32,781 nt of DNA, from the NCBI GenBank assembly GCA_027596075.1, contig JADGJC010000362.1:5439-38219 (forward strand), given 5' to 3'. The translations under genes were made by a program, and so were the position numbers. Each line of letters opens with the position of its first letter. Position 1 is the stretch's first letter. Below are positions 1 to 11,333 of the stretch, piece by piece. The notes beneath the pieces were generated by a model that saw only the letters and a list, made by a program, of their open reading frames with translations, was not told the DNA's origin and made no database searches. The DNA is from Rhizophlyctis rosea. Taxonomy: Eukaryota > Chytridiomycota > Chytridiomycetes > Rhizophlyctidales > Rhizophlyctidaceae.

Positions 1-360
1 GGGGGGGGGGTGGCTTTTATGGCGCATCCGGTTCGATTCGCGGCTATCAGCGCGGTGGGCGGGTGCAAGGCGGCGCGGGGAAGGCTTCATCTGGAGCGCA
101 AAGCGGATCTCCGCGCGGAACGCAGCACTGTTCTGGGAGGCGAAGCCTGCGGCGAGCCGCGAAGCGGATCAGTCTGTGCGGACCGCAGCTTTCAGCGGTG
201 GTCCCAAGGTCGCGCATGGCGCTATGCATCCGCGAATCGGATCAGTCTGCGCGAACCGCTGGCCAGGCCCCGCACCTCCAAAGTCGCGCACGGAGGAGCA
301 AGAACAGAGGGCATGGTGGGACTGAACGGCTTGCATGAGGTGGAGCAGAATTGGCCATGG
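1..360. repeat. GC-rich segment with diverged tandem repeats at the left edge
   Basis: The first ten bases are G, which may be an assembly edge or low-quality end. The following 350 bases are clearly more GC-rich than the sequence after 380. Two similar units begin near 157 and 230 (period about 73): each has CCGCGAA-x-CGGATCAGTCTG, then a G-G/A-ACCGC stretch, then CCAA-R-GTCGCGCA. A weaker third unit begins near 96 (GCGCAAAGCGGATC). The segment is open in several frames, which follows from its GC content, and no protein family is recognisable. It could be part of a larger GC-rich repeat or gene family cut by the window edge. Confidence 0.55.
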
Positions 361-878
361 GGATAGGTTATTTCCTACCTGAGGAAGAAAATTCACATTG
401 ATAAGGACGTGTTTGTTTTGAAGTGAGTTTTTGGAAGGAGAGAGTTTGTCTGGGTCACAAAAATTGCCAATTGCTCAGACGCAGGAATCATTCCCTTCCA
501 TTCCATGGTGCACGTCAAGACATTTACCGTAAGAGTTCTCCCCATACATCATTGTGCCCCATATCCTGTTTCTTCCAGAAACAATCCACTGCTGAGGTGT
601 CGACATTTCAAAAGATCTATTCTTAGAATCAAGGGGTTGTTTCCATTGGGAAAGCAAGAGCAGAACCAGAAATTGGGGATCCTTTAGCATTGTAATTCAT
701 GTTTTCATCCTAAAAAAAATACAACCTCTTCTAATTGAACGTGGCTCATGTTTACTTTCTCAAAACTTCCGGACAGCCTCGTCACCCCGAACCACTCAAT
801 ATACATAGACCTTTCATACACAACTGCAAGATGTACATCTGCACCCCCAAAATTCCCACCCGACTCCGCCCAACCCCC
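361..878. other. Intergenic sequence, no gene seen
   Basis: This is a 3' flank of the minus-strand DUF1772 gene. The stretch 770-900 is strongly C-rich on the plus strand, continuing the composition of the gene's last exon. I see no coding exon, RNA gene or repeat that I can name. Confidence 0.6.
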
Positions 879-1493
879 TCACACCTCCACCGGCACCGAA
901 ACCAACACAAACCCAATCAACAACGCGATCGTCCTACTTTGATGCAAATACCCCCACCTCCTAAGCAAGTTTTTGACCTCCACCTCCGCCACTCTCCCAT
1001 CTGCGTCGCCGGCATCCGCATACTGCAGGAGCTTCTTGTTGATGGGGACAATAAATGCGCCGGTGAAGAAGAGTTCGAAGGTGGAGAGGCAGGCTGAGGT
1101 GTAGAGGAGTGGGGAGTTGGAGGAGAGGTAGGCTGATGTGAAAGTTGTGATTATGGAGATGAGGAGGAATGTGGGTTGCATTATGGCGAGGCGGCGGTAG
1201 TTGGTCTGTTGATGATGATTTTTGGGTGTGATGTTAGTAAGACCGTGTTGGATGACCCATTATGTATTTATTATTGTATTTATTTTGGTATTTTAGCTCG
1301 AGAAGGGCTGTCAAACGCTAATCTCTCTTTCCTCAAGTGGGGAGATTCATCTCACCTTGAAAGTGGCAAGACTCGACTTTGCTGGATAACGCGCAAAGTT
1401 TGGGACTTCAATGACGGCGAGGAAAAGTGCGATACCGGTGAAAAGACCTGTGGACAGAATGGAGAGGGAACGGAAGGCGTTGTTGACTGACAT
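879..1493 (-). CDS. DUF1772 (anthrone-oxygenase-like) small membrane protein, two exons
   Basis: The gene is join(1493..1356, 1205..879) on the minus strand, giving 154 residues. Intron 1 (1355..1206, 150 nt) has donor GTGAGA, a TTACTAAC branch site and acceptor CAACAG. It falls between codons 46 and 47. The protein has four predicted hydrophobic segments at about residues 11-30, 55-74, 79-100 and 138-150. Two family hallmarks are visible: a P-I-N-K-K-L motif at 100-105 after the third segment, and W130-x3-H134-x2-R137 just before the fourth. Length and layout fit DUF1772 proteins. In fungi some of these are anthrone oxygenases in polyketide clusters and many have no known role. No polyketide synthase or tailoring gene lies nearby, so a biosynthetic role here is unsupported. 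The start at 1493 is chosen because it opens directly into the first membrane segment; an upstream extension of the frame is much less membrane-like. Confidence 0.85.
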
Positions 1494-1556
1494 TGTTTCG
1501 GAAAGTGCGCAGATGGTGTAGGTAGTCGAATGAATGAGATGTGGAGAGATTGGAGT

Positions 1557-1583
1557 AGGGGCGAATGCGCATATATGTAGGGG
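1557..1583 (-). promoter_or_regulatory. Candidate core promoter: ATATAT flanked by two CCCCT motifs
   Basis: Read on the minus strand, two CCCCT motifs (at 1579-1583 and 1557-1561) flank a CATATATG element at 1570-1577. They lie 64-90 bases upstream of the DUF1772 start codon. CCCCT is the core of the fungal stress-response element bound by Msn2/4-type zinc fingers. The placement next to a TATA-like element is suggestive, but both motifs are short and could occur by chance. Confidence 0.35.
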
Positions 1584-1733
1584 CAAGGGCCAAGGGTGCC
1601 TAGAAGTGTCGCAGTGGTATGCTTTGTGGATATATGGAGCACGGGAGTACACGAGGTACACGCTTCGTGGAACCGAATGATTCGATGCCGAATTGCCGAT
1701 CCTTCCGTTCATCGGAGCCACGGAGGATGGGTA

Positions 1734-1745
1734 CCCCGAACGGGG
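1734..1745. promoter_or_regulatory. CCG-N2-CGG palindrome upstream of the DUF1772 gene
   Basis: The 12-base sequence CCCCGAACGGGG is a perfect inverted repeat with a 2-base centre. Inverted CCG/CGG half-sites are the classical binding layout for Zn2Cys6 fungal transcription factors. It lies about 240 bases upstream of the DUF1772 start, within promoter range, in a local GC-rich patch (1711-1760) that also contains CGGAG and CGGCGCGG. Binding is inferred from the motif only. Confidence 0.3.
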
Positions 1746-4700
1746 ACGGCGCGGTCCACCAGTTCAGCTGTATTCTACTAGGAAAAGGTTGCCATATACA
1801 GGAGTTTCAATATGGGTGTCCTGATTATGGCCGAGCCACCAACACCCGTACCGGCGCCGTACGATTATCACACTCTCGATAGTCCGTGGTAGCCCTTTTT
1901 GTTTTTCTTTTACCGACTTTCCGAAATCCCTGATTCATTGCCGAGGTGGAAGGTGTTTTTGGTGGGAAAGATGACGCATCGTTCAGACTTGCCGAATATC
2001 CCAGTGGATTGGTTGGAAGAACGTGATGAACATGGGGTTTTTGTATGCTCAAGATCTGTCTTCCAAGCAACGAGGTCTACAAAACGTGGCGGTTGAAGTA
2101 GCATATCAATCGAGGCCACCACATGCACTGAACGTGCATTGTTGCCACCTGAAAAGGTTTGCGACAAAATTTCTCTACAGTCTCACCGCCAATGCAGAGT
2201 AGAGAATGTGATGATGTTAATGCGATGAGGAAAACACTTGTTGCTCACAAGTATCCTCAGCTGGCGGCAAGGAAATTCTCCATGTTTACCTTTTTGTATT
2301 CCGCATGAGCGCTGCCGCCATCATCACCAATGCTAGCCGGTTTCGTTATGTCCCACAGGCTTCCACTTCAACCCCATTATTAGAAAGGAGGGGAAATGAA
2401 GGAATGGTGCTGCCTTAAAGAACTGGACGATAAGGTTTATATTGGCCTCGTGTGTCACTCATGAGTGGTGTACTTTGTGAAGGTGGAATTGACAGAAGTT
2501 CATAACAATTTCCGCAATAGCATGCTGTTTGAAGATGCATAATAGTATGCAGGGAAGTAGCCTAGAGCAGTGGGGAGACTGTATGCACAGGCAGGTAATG
2601 AAGTTGACTGATTCGGCGCGTCGTTCAAGATGCACTTTCTGCCCTTACAAGCTCCACCATACATCCCGCAACTTGCAAGTGGTATATTAAACGGCATCCA
2701 TACCTTTGTTCACATTCACACTCGAAGACGTGCGATGCGACGACTGTGCAAACCGGTAGATACTGCGGCAACTCCTTCTAGTATCAAACACAGAATGAAT
2801 TGGGGAACAGAGGCAAGTTGAAGGAATTTGTAAGCTTGGAGTGTTTTGACTTATGTGATGCTCTGTCAACGTCTTCAGAGTCGTTATGGGTCCTTTGTGT
2901 TGTTTTCCCACTTGTCGACAACTTCGCAGGAAGGCCAAATCAATGGGTCACAATGTATTGCTGCATCCTGCCGTCCTTGCAGACACGCACACTTAAAGAG
3001 ATAATGGATCTCCGGTATGTGTATGACCGTCTTTTTCTCACTGACAATCAGCAGATCTAACATCAAGACTCAAAAGGATGCAAAAGAAAGGCAAAAGGAA
3101 TATCCAATGTCACTGACTCGGAGGCTTGAAGATCGAGTGACGCCTACATGCTTTCACATGATTCAGTGTCGTTGATAACGTAAAAGATTTCCGAGCATCA
3201 AGCTGGGTGGATTTTTGAGTGTAACGTCTCTCAGCCTAGATGTCCGCATCGGGCTGAGCGAGGTATTAGGTACATGGCAAATTAGCAGCATGACAAAGTC
3301 CCTCCTCGCAACCATCAGGGACAAGCCTGGACAGCTGGACGTCCCTAACCTGCCAGTGGATCCAAGTTCCCACTGACGGCCTGAAGGATGTTCAGTCCAT
3401 GCAATTTCTTAATGGTTTTCCATCCTTCTCCGATGGTGAGACTACATGATCGAAAGCAAGCGGATCATTTTTTGCATGGCATAGTTCATCTTTATCGTGG
3501 AATGTCCTGGACAGTCACTGGCAGCAAGCACAAAACTTCAGCAATTATATAGCCGGTGGTTCCCCTCCATATCTGCCTTGCCGAAAACAAGAGCAAACGG
3601 TCGCGCTGGATTGACTCCAATGAGCATAGCGTTGAGGATCAGTGCTTCATACAATCACTTCAAATATCGTTACTTAGGTGTTCAAGTCAACAGTGAACAA
3701 GTCCGCAGCATACTACACTAGCCAAACAGCGACTGGTCGAAGTACAACATATGAAGCAAAAATAAGTCGCAAAAGCGATCGCGGTGAATGGAGTATTTGT
3801 GTTCTTGATCTACAGAATCATACTATATCACGGGCTTTCCGCCCTGAGGTGCTGTAACATCGAATTTCGGATTATGGAGGGGCTATGTTCAACTTTCTTG
3901 TGGATGTTCACTTGCTCACAGTCAAGCTACGATGGATGTCATGATTCTGGTCGGAAAAAGTCAAGTGGAATGGCGCTCATCAATGGGTATCATTCGTAGA
4001 AACCAGTTTGCACAAGTACTCGACAGATTCTCCAGTTTGGATACCGGATTGGAGCAATTCGCCCTCGTGTACTACTTTGGTGATTGGGCACCTCCAAGGC
4101 GGAAACTTCGAGAGCGTCATGTAGGCAAAACCGTTTAGCCATCATGATGATTTGGCTAAAAAAGTAGGGGAAGAAACATTATACACAAGTGGAATCCAGC
4201 AACGAGCAATACCGGATCAGTCTGACTACTCCTTATTTTCCAACGTTCTCCATGATGACGACTGGACCAAAGCCGAATCGCATGCTCCTGGCCAAAGCAC
4301 TACACCCATTTCCCACCAACGCATGGTGCAACAAAACGTCGTCCGATTCTTGGAACGCGCAAGCTTGCTTTTTGTGTCGATAAAGTTCCGAAACCGCGAC
4401 GAGTAGTTATCCGCACTTTCAACAACTGCAAATGAGAGCACTCCACGCGACTGCTGCAGTCGTATGCACTGGCGAAGAAGACCAGGACTAAAACAATCAT
4501 AAACAATGTACGATGCTGCTGTACTTAAGCATCTTTCAGGATCCGGATTGGAAGGCTGAAAACAAAATGCAAAATTGGGGACTACTCATACCGTTGGTAG
4601 GATCAGCAGCAATTCTGCCCATACCATAACTACAAGTGTATGGTCAAGATGCTTCGGGTGGACGTGGAAAGTTCATCAAATACCAGTTTGATATGTTGTT

Positions 4701-5479
4701 GACCAGATTCATTCCAATCTGGACAACATCCTCCTCATGGCGGTGGGTGAAATCGAGATGATGACGCCATGTGATGGTGCCGACACCTGCATACCTTCAG
4801 AAGGTGCGTACTGTATGTACCTCATTAGTTTTTTCCTGTTATGGACACTCAAAACCATTTCAAGTGGGACACTTGGCAACCAGCGCGGATCAAAATTTGC
4901 ATGCTTCATCATGGGGTGAGAACTATCTGAATTATCATGGAGCAAGTTCAGGAAAAAAGAACCAATGGTGTGATTCAGTCATTGATGATTCGCTGAGTTT
5001 CAACCAACGAAATCCGCAACTGGGCAAGTGACAACGTTGGGGACTATGAGAAACAGTGATCAACTTGTCTTGTATGTGTGGCTAGAAGCGGTATGTGACT
5101 GGGGAAAAATAACAGGTTACCTCGCTTATTGAAACACATGTGTCGGCTCAACACGAGCATAATACAAAAACGCGACACTCATAAGTCATAGAGTCAGAAC
5201 AACATTGAATATAAAATCATTCATTCGAGTCATGATGACAAATTTGTTGTACGCAAACATAGAACATAACAACCATCACGAAACAATATACGAGTTTGAC
5301 GTCATGTATTTAACTAAGTCTACAGTATTACAAGATTGGCGTAACGTCCACCACTGGAGAGCCTTCCTTCTGACGGTCTTGGCTTGATGCGTGGATGGAG
5401 TAGGGAGGAGGGACGGCCGCGGACCGTGGTGCTCTTGTTTGTGCACGGCGGCGTTGAAGCGGTGACGAGAATCTTGGAA

Positions 5480-5660
5480 AGACTTGGATGCGGGTGTGGG
5501 TTCGGTGTGGTAGGTAGGATGAGGAGGTAGGATGTGCGGGTGGTAGGATGTTGGGACCGGGGTTGGCGATGGCTTGATGGTCGGCCGATGCGGGATGCAG
5601 ACGATGCGGGATAGGATGCGGGACCAGGGAAGAGAAGGACCAAGAGATCGACCGAGATGG
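5480..5660. repeat. Imperfect short-period purine-rich repeats
   Basis: Variants of GGTAGGATG and GATGCGGGA recur several times on the plus strand (for example GATGCGGGATGCAGACGATG followed by two more GATGCGGGA-like units). This makes three minus-strand frames open over 350-450 bases. Those frames are rich in Pro, Ser, Thr and His, as expected from the composition, so I do not call a gene. Confidence 0.45.
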
Positions 5661-6300
5661 AACGAGAGAACATAAAATGGTGGAAGAGAATGGGCCGGAA
5701 GTATTAGTAAGGTGTTCAAAGAATATCAAGTTCAGTTCGCTCCGTTCTCCCAAGATGTACGCCTTAAATTATTGTAAGGACATATCCCCATCCAAACGAC
5801 AAACCCGGTCTGCCGCGATGCAATACGATACAGCATAGGCCCGGAAGCTCTGCAGGGACTCTGCATTGGACGTGAGCCCAGCCAACATATTACGATCGCG
5901 TCACCCAGTGCCCCCTCACTCCTTTGCAGTCATCGAGAGGGAGCGCCAGCGCATGTTTAGCTTACTGTCTTCTAGCAGATGTAAAACCCCGATCAAGGGG
6001 ACCTGGATGGGAGCCAGCGCACAACCTTGTCCTCTCGCTGCCCTATCCGAGTAATACCCCTTCCCCACTATTCCGGCTTCAGTTCCATGGATCGTCCCCG
6101 AAGTTCAGTTCCTTAGATCGTCCCCCTTCCTAGCTCCAGCGCATTACCCGTCAAGAGACAACCCTTTCGGGTAGCGAGGCTTTCTATCTAAGTGTCCTAC
6201 GATACTTACATTCCAAAGTTCTGCTGCATGTCGGCATGCCGATGACCGACCCAAACCGTGAGAAGACCGACGAGAAAGTGGTGAGAAAGTGTGCGAGAAA

Positions 6301-6411
6301 GGATGGATGGATGGATGCCGCGATGGATGGCAGCGATATGATGATGAAAGTTGTGCATGTTGACGATGGCGAGAATGTTGACGATGGCGAGAATGTGCAT
6401 GATGTGAGAAT
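6301..6411. repeat. GGAT microsatellite and 18-bp tandem repeat
   Basis: GGAT units run from 6301 to about 6315, with more degenerate units to 6330. Two exact copies of the 18-base unit TGTTGACGATGGCGAGAA follow at 6358-6375 and 6376-6393, with a diverged third copy at 6394-6410. No gene spans them. Confidence 0.8.
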
Positions 6412-8473
6412 GAGAAATGGCGAAGAAGGGGAACGAACGAACCAGGCAAGGGTTGGTGGGGGTGACCCACATATTTATGCTGTTCGGACGCCAACACGGC
6501 TTGGTCATGAAATTGACTGTGCCTCAATTATATGACTGGGCCACAAAAGCCACCAGAGCCCCAATTGACACGAGGGTCCGTTGGTGATCACACTGGAATG
6601 GATCACGTGTCAATGATCAATACATCCCAAAAGGGTCGGATTGACGTTGTCCAGACACCCAGACCCAACTATTAACCCATATTGGGACACATACATATAC
6701 GCAACAGCACCCTAAACGTAACACCCTCATTCCGAATTCCGAAACAGATGACAAGGCAGTTCCTATTTTATGACGGCTGATGGTAATAGGAGCATAGTTC
6801 ATTGCAAATTTTGCATTTTGCCCAAGCTTTTACATGCATGAGGGTCTCGAGATGACTGAAGGATTTTCGTTATCCGGGTGGGCCAGCAAACATAGCATGC
6901 GCCCATCTCATTACTAGTTTCGTCAGTACAACCCACTGGGCCACGTCACGGCATGGATGTTGAGTGCCCAAGAACCCTGGAGGAGCAATATCGGCCCGCC
7001 ACCTGTCATACATCATCTGTAAGTGGCTGGTCGCGCATCCGAATGTCTCATGATGCACAAAATGGCCTGCATCCTCAGCAAGGCTGCGCCCATTGCGAGT
7101 CCCATGTCAGATAGGAGCATGACGTGCTCGGAACATATCGGGATGCAGGATCGCTTAACAATTGGCTGGCACATGCGTACAACAAACCCTTGTTTCGAGC
7201 ACGCAATCTATTGGCTCACTACCGCCCACGAAGTTCCCCATCTCATCAAAATGATCCAGACTGGATCTGTAACACAGCATCAACGCATTGTACTTATTGG
7301 ACTCAATCCGTTCTTCCTGATGGATGTCCGCAATGACGAATGTGGAGGATGCCCCGCAAATTTTCTCTATGGCAAGAAAGATGTCGTCTATAAAAAAAGG
7401 AGGGGAAGTCAGCACCCCGTTGCATATTGACCGCAGGAGGAGAAGTTCCAACGCGTCAGCCCGCCGGCCTGATTGCATGGTCAAGACCTATCTGTCAGGC
7501 CTGGGCGTTACGTCGCCTTCTTCTACGCTGGCTCAATGTCCACGCAGGAGCGAACGTAGAGGCCTGTTGGCATACATGACGGTTCCACCCTCCTGTACTG
7601 CTCCCCCTTACCTCCGCCCACTGGCCCAGTTATTTCCGCCCCCCCTCCCCCCTTCTTCCTCCTGCCTACTCCCCCAGCCCTGGGTGGCCATGAGAGGCCG
7701 ATGCAGATCTTGACGAGCACGCGCAACTGAAAGAAAGTATCCGGCATGAGTTAACCACATGCATGTGCTACCCTTCCTGCGTGTAACAGACTCGCAGACC
7801 AAGTCTATCAAGTTCTTTTTCTCCGTGGCTGTGACGACGCATGCCGAAGATATCCCAGTCTTGAACTAATCAACGCTCGATGCCAAGTTGTTGCCGACGG
7901 GTGGATCCTGCATTCCATCAGGTTCTACACTGTATTGCTACTACATCAACTTGCACCGAACTTTTTTTGCAGACTATTCCTGTACGACTGGCGGCTGTGA
8001 CGGGACTTGCAGATGATAATGGATCTGGAACCAGTAGATTTCTGCTGAGTAGTTGGACCAAGCGTCGAAAAAGGAGAAAGGATGCCATCTTGGCTGAGTA
8101 GACCGCATGCCAAGGATCCTGCATTCCACGAAGTTTCATACTGTAAAGCTGCTAGGAGCGGAAAGAATGAGTTGAGCCAGATGTGGGAGCTCGGATACTG
8201 GGTCGTTATCGCGCATGATTTGGCTGAGCACTGAAGGATGTTGGGCTGGAGTGGGCGGTGAGGATTGCTGGTTGCAGAGGTGGATGGGGATGTGTGGCCG
8301 GGAAGGTTGAGGTATGAGGGGTTTGAAGGGTGTCGGAAAAGAAATGTATTAAAGAACGCGAGCGTTTGGGGAAGTGTTGCGCTCCATCTCTCCCCGTTCT
8401 TGAATCCATACCAGATAGACTTAGACCCCTCCTTTCAATCACTTGCCTCTAACGCAGACCTAGTATACTCACA

Positions 8474-9739
8474 ATGTCCTCCCCCTCTGCACCTCCCACA
8501 CCCTCTTCTAATTCGCCTGCTCCCACACCTTCTCCACCGAAGCACTCTGGGTCCGGGGAGACGACGCCGGCTTCTTCACCCAACGAAGGCGGTAAACGCC
8601 CAATGACCAAGAACCCACCCGCATCCCCATCTCCCGCTCCAACCACGACTTCCTCTATGTCGGAGACTTCAGCTCCCGACAACGTCCCTACCGATCTCCC
8701 TACCGCTTCTTCTTCGGCGCCCACAGCTACTACTACCAAGACAACGACCACGACCACCACGAATATGACGACGGGGCTGACAAAGACACCGTACCAGCTG
8801 CGCAAGCAGCACAAGTATGAGGAGAGGAAGCGAGCGAGGAAGTCTGCATACCAACCCGCCGCTGACACCACCGACAAGAACAACAGCAACGACGACGTCG
8901 CCAACCCCCCCTCTTCCTCTTCGGCACCTCCGCCTCCACCTCCTGCTACCCCCGAGAGTCGCAAACCACGAAAGAACGATAACAAGAAGAAGAAGAAAGT
9001 CAAGAACGTCCACCATGTCGAACCTGTCCAGCGCCCTGACGGAGTTCCGGTGCCCGGCATTGCGGATCCCAACAGAAGCGCGGCACACGAGCTGGGCATC
9101 TTCTTCTTCGACCCCACGCACGCCATCGTCCCCAACATCAACAAACAATTCGGCTTCCCATACTTCACGCCACAGCAGAGGGACGACATGATGAGGTGAG
9201 TTTTGCCTTTCTTTCTTTCGTTTTTTTTTGCGCTTTTTGTTTTGGGCTTCTATTTTTTTGGGGTCATTATTTTCTTCGTATCTCGCTTCTTTTGTTCCTC
9301 AATTTCCCTTTCCGTATTTTCCCACACACCCCCAACATCTCATACCCCACATCTTCTGGCGTAACACACGACTGGCATCAACGCTCCACCATCTTCTGTT
9401 TTCACGATCTACCTCTCTCCACGATCTACCCACACCTCAAGTCGCATGAACGCCCGCTGGACCGGCAACGAAGCTCTCAAATGGTTACCGTACAAACGCG
9501 CTCACCACCTCCTCCGTAAAGCTCAAGAAGCCGATGCCGGTCGTAGCAGACCGGAGCCTTCGCGCTCTGTCCAGAGTATCATTCGGCGAATGCGTGATGA
9601 GGGGACCATCAAGGAGTACGAGGAGCTTGTTGACGACGACGATGCCGGCTGGAAGGATGAGAAGGACGGTGATGCTGATCCTGATGCTGATGGTGGTGTT
9701 GGGGGGAGTGGTGCCGGTGGTGGGCCGGTTGCGGTCTAG
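8474..9739 (+). CDS. Low-complexity basic protein of unknown function, two exons
   Basis: The gene is join(8474..9195, 9442..9739), 339 residues. The donor is AG|GTGAGT and the acceptor is CTCAAG after a pyrimidine-rich 246-nt intron. The splice joins frames exactly (AG|T = Ser241). Residues 1-100 are Ser/Thr/Pro-rich and probably disordered. Residues 103-124 are strongly basic, 152-157 are six prolines, and 163-178 is a Lys-rich stretch that could act as a nuclear localisation signal. Residues about 190-300 look folded and conserved in style: aromatic FFFDP near 210, an FGFPYF patch near 226-231, and a W-T-G-N-E-A-L-K-W segment right after the splice, then a helical Arg/Lys-rich part. The tail is Asp-rich and then Gly-rich. 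The start context CACAATGTC and a CT-rich leader support the start. I do not recognise the family. A nuclear role is inference from the basic patches. Confidence 0.8.
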
Positions 9740-11333
9740 AGACTTTTGCTGTTGTCTTGTCGTATCATTTGTTTTGTGCTTTTTTACTCTTGAGTAGTTC
9801 TGATATGTACTTTTGTTTGTCGTTTTTTTGTATCTTTCGCTTTTGCTCTCTTTCTTTTTTTTCGTTGTTTCGCGTTGATGCTCATTCGGTAGTGAATAGT
9901 ATAGTTTAGAGGTTTGGGTTTCCGGCTGTGGTTTAGATTTTTTCTTTTATGCTTCTTTTTTCTTCCTTCCTTTTCTGCGTTTTTGAGTGGCTATGTATAA
10001 TACCTTTTGTGTTGCGGATTTGCGCTGTGTGCGTTTGTGGGGTTTTTTTTTCTTTTCTGTTTTTCGTTCTGTTTTTTATGTATCTATTCTGAAGAGGGAA
10101 GGCACGGTGGAACTCCGTCCCTCCCAAGCTTCGGCTTGGGAGAGATGTTTAAATAGATATGTTTTTTTTTCAATTCTCGCATACTTGTTCATTGGTTCGT
10201 GACTGTCTTGTGCAAAAAAACATCCAAAACTGACGTTCCGACACTGGTTTTGTTCTCGCCAAATTCTGAAGGTGCTATGGGGTCCAACTTGACGCGTTGG
10301 AGCAACTTTGACGCGTTCACAGTTGAATATGAGGATTATTTTTCCCTGTTTTGGGAGAGAGTGACTAATTCTTCAGCGTTATTAGGTGTAGTTAGCATTG
10401 AACTTAGGTCGGGGAAGGTCGGGACCCTCACGCAAAGGTTAGATGCTGTGCCGCTCGTCACCCTGGAGGCAGTTTGACAGCTGGTGCCCAACCACACCAG
10501 CCAGCCTTCTCATCGTCCCCTTTCTCATGCTTTCATCTCCATCGCCGGTCAGTACTGTAAGCCTGTAACACCCAACGTAACGGACACTCTGTTACGAGTA
10601 GGTGAGTTCAGTTTGGTGCCCGTACTGGCTGCACAGAGTGACGCTCTCGCGTTTGGCGATGCTTTGGCTTCAGTGGCGTGTTGCTGACGACATTCTCATC
10701 GCGTTCCCACAGGCGTCACATAACGATAGTGCGCAAGGAGAGCCCAGCAGTTCGAGGTATGGGGGTCATAGTCTTCTCCTTCAAGGCTGCTACCCAAGTC
10801 TCCTAACCGCTTGGGCGACATAGTCGTGGGAATGTAGTCGTACCACGTGTTTGTTTACGAAGCCGAGAAGGGGAGTTCATACTCTAGGTGGGTGCGAGCA
10901 CGTAGTCACGAGCCTTCGCAACCAAGCACTCAAGCATTCGCTCAACATATAGCTTGTTATTGCGATTTCCGCAGTCTTGGTCGTCTCGGTTGATAGCTTG
11001 ACGTGAGAACAGAATTTGTTAGTTGTCCTCAGGTTGGTAGGAGCAGTTCGCCTCTTTTGTCCGGAAGCGACAGGTCCTCATTCAAAGTCTGCAGCGATCA
11101 CTAAAGCCAGATCTCGGCGGACGCACTAGCGCAATCGCGATGGGCGGAGAAGAAATGAACTTGTGAAGGATGAGAAGAAAGGGTTCCTTGCTGGGTAGAT
11201 CTTTGGCGAGAATGATGAGGATGCAGACTGTGGATTGTTCTGATAAACGGTATATTTCGACTTTTTAGACTTTTTGATCATTTCGCTCATGTGGTAGCAA
11301 AGATCCTGATGACGATTGCCTTCTCAGCAGTAA
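9740..11333. other. T-rich 3' flank and non-coding spacer
   Basis: From 9740 to about 10200 the plus strand is T-rich, typical of a fungal 3' flank, and holds the hairpin at 10121-10142. From 10200 to 11330 I see no coding exon. The spacer contains an imperfect repeat of GACGCGTT-containing sequence at 10290-10318 and a small inverted repeat CGTAAC/GTTACG at 10576-10596. The segment just before 11334 would be expected to hold the myosin N-terminal exon if the relic were complete, but I could not find it. Confidence 0.5.
10121..10142 (+). other. Perfect 9-bp hairpin with TTCG tetraloop
   Basis: CTCCCAAGC, TTCG, GCTTGGGAG form a perfect 9-bp stem closed by a C-G pair on a UUCG loop, one of the most stable RNA tetraloops. 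It lies 380 bases downstream of the stop of the 8474-9739 gene, in the T-rich flank, so it could be in a long 3' UTR, in a separate transcript, or be a DNA element. The structure is certain; its function is not. Confidence 0.6.

Larger units (their letters stand above)
1494..8473. other. Long intergenic tract without recognisable genes (about 7 kb)
   Basis: Open frames here are short, overlap on both strands and match no family I recognise. The densest cluster is 7023-7713, where frames of 135 and 129 codons on plus and 109 codons on minus overlap. None has splice-linked partners or protein-like composition on one strand only. Local features are a purine-rich, repeat-like patch at 5480-5660 (GATGCGGGA and GGTAGGATG variants), a GGAT microsatellite and 18-base tandem repeat at 6301-6411, and a C/T-rich run at 7590-7680. 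Nothing else stands out. Confidence 0.55.

Noticed and set aside
22..48. GGTTCGATTC resembling a tRNA B box
   Set aside because: The flanking bases do not form a T-arm stem, and no acceptor stem or anticodon arm can be drawn around it.
5276..5753. Three overlapping minus-strand frames of 117-147 codons
   Set aside because: They are opened by a purine-rich repetitive plus strand and give only Pro/Ser/His-rich low complexity in all three frames.
7023..7713. Overlapping frames of 109-135 codons on both strands
   Set aside because: Openness on both strands, no domain and no splice partners make chance more likely than a gene.
8449..9189. 246-codon minus-strand frame rich in Gly and Val
   Set aside because: It is antisense to the first exon of the 8474-9739 gene. 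The plus strand has a proper start context, matching splice sites and an in-frame second exon; the minus reading is low-complexity and has none of these.
10470..10630. TGGTGCCC sequences and TGTAACACCC/GTTACG resembling LTR and primer-binding sites
   Set aside because: I found no second LTR, no polypurine tract and no gag or pol similarity nearby. The motifs are short and common.
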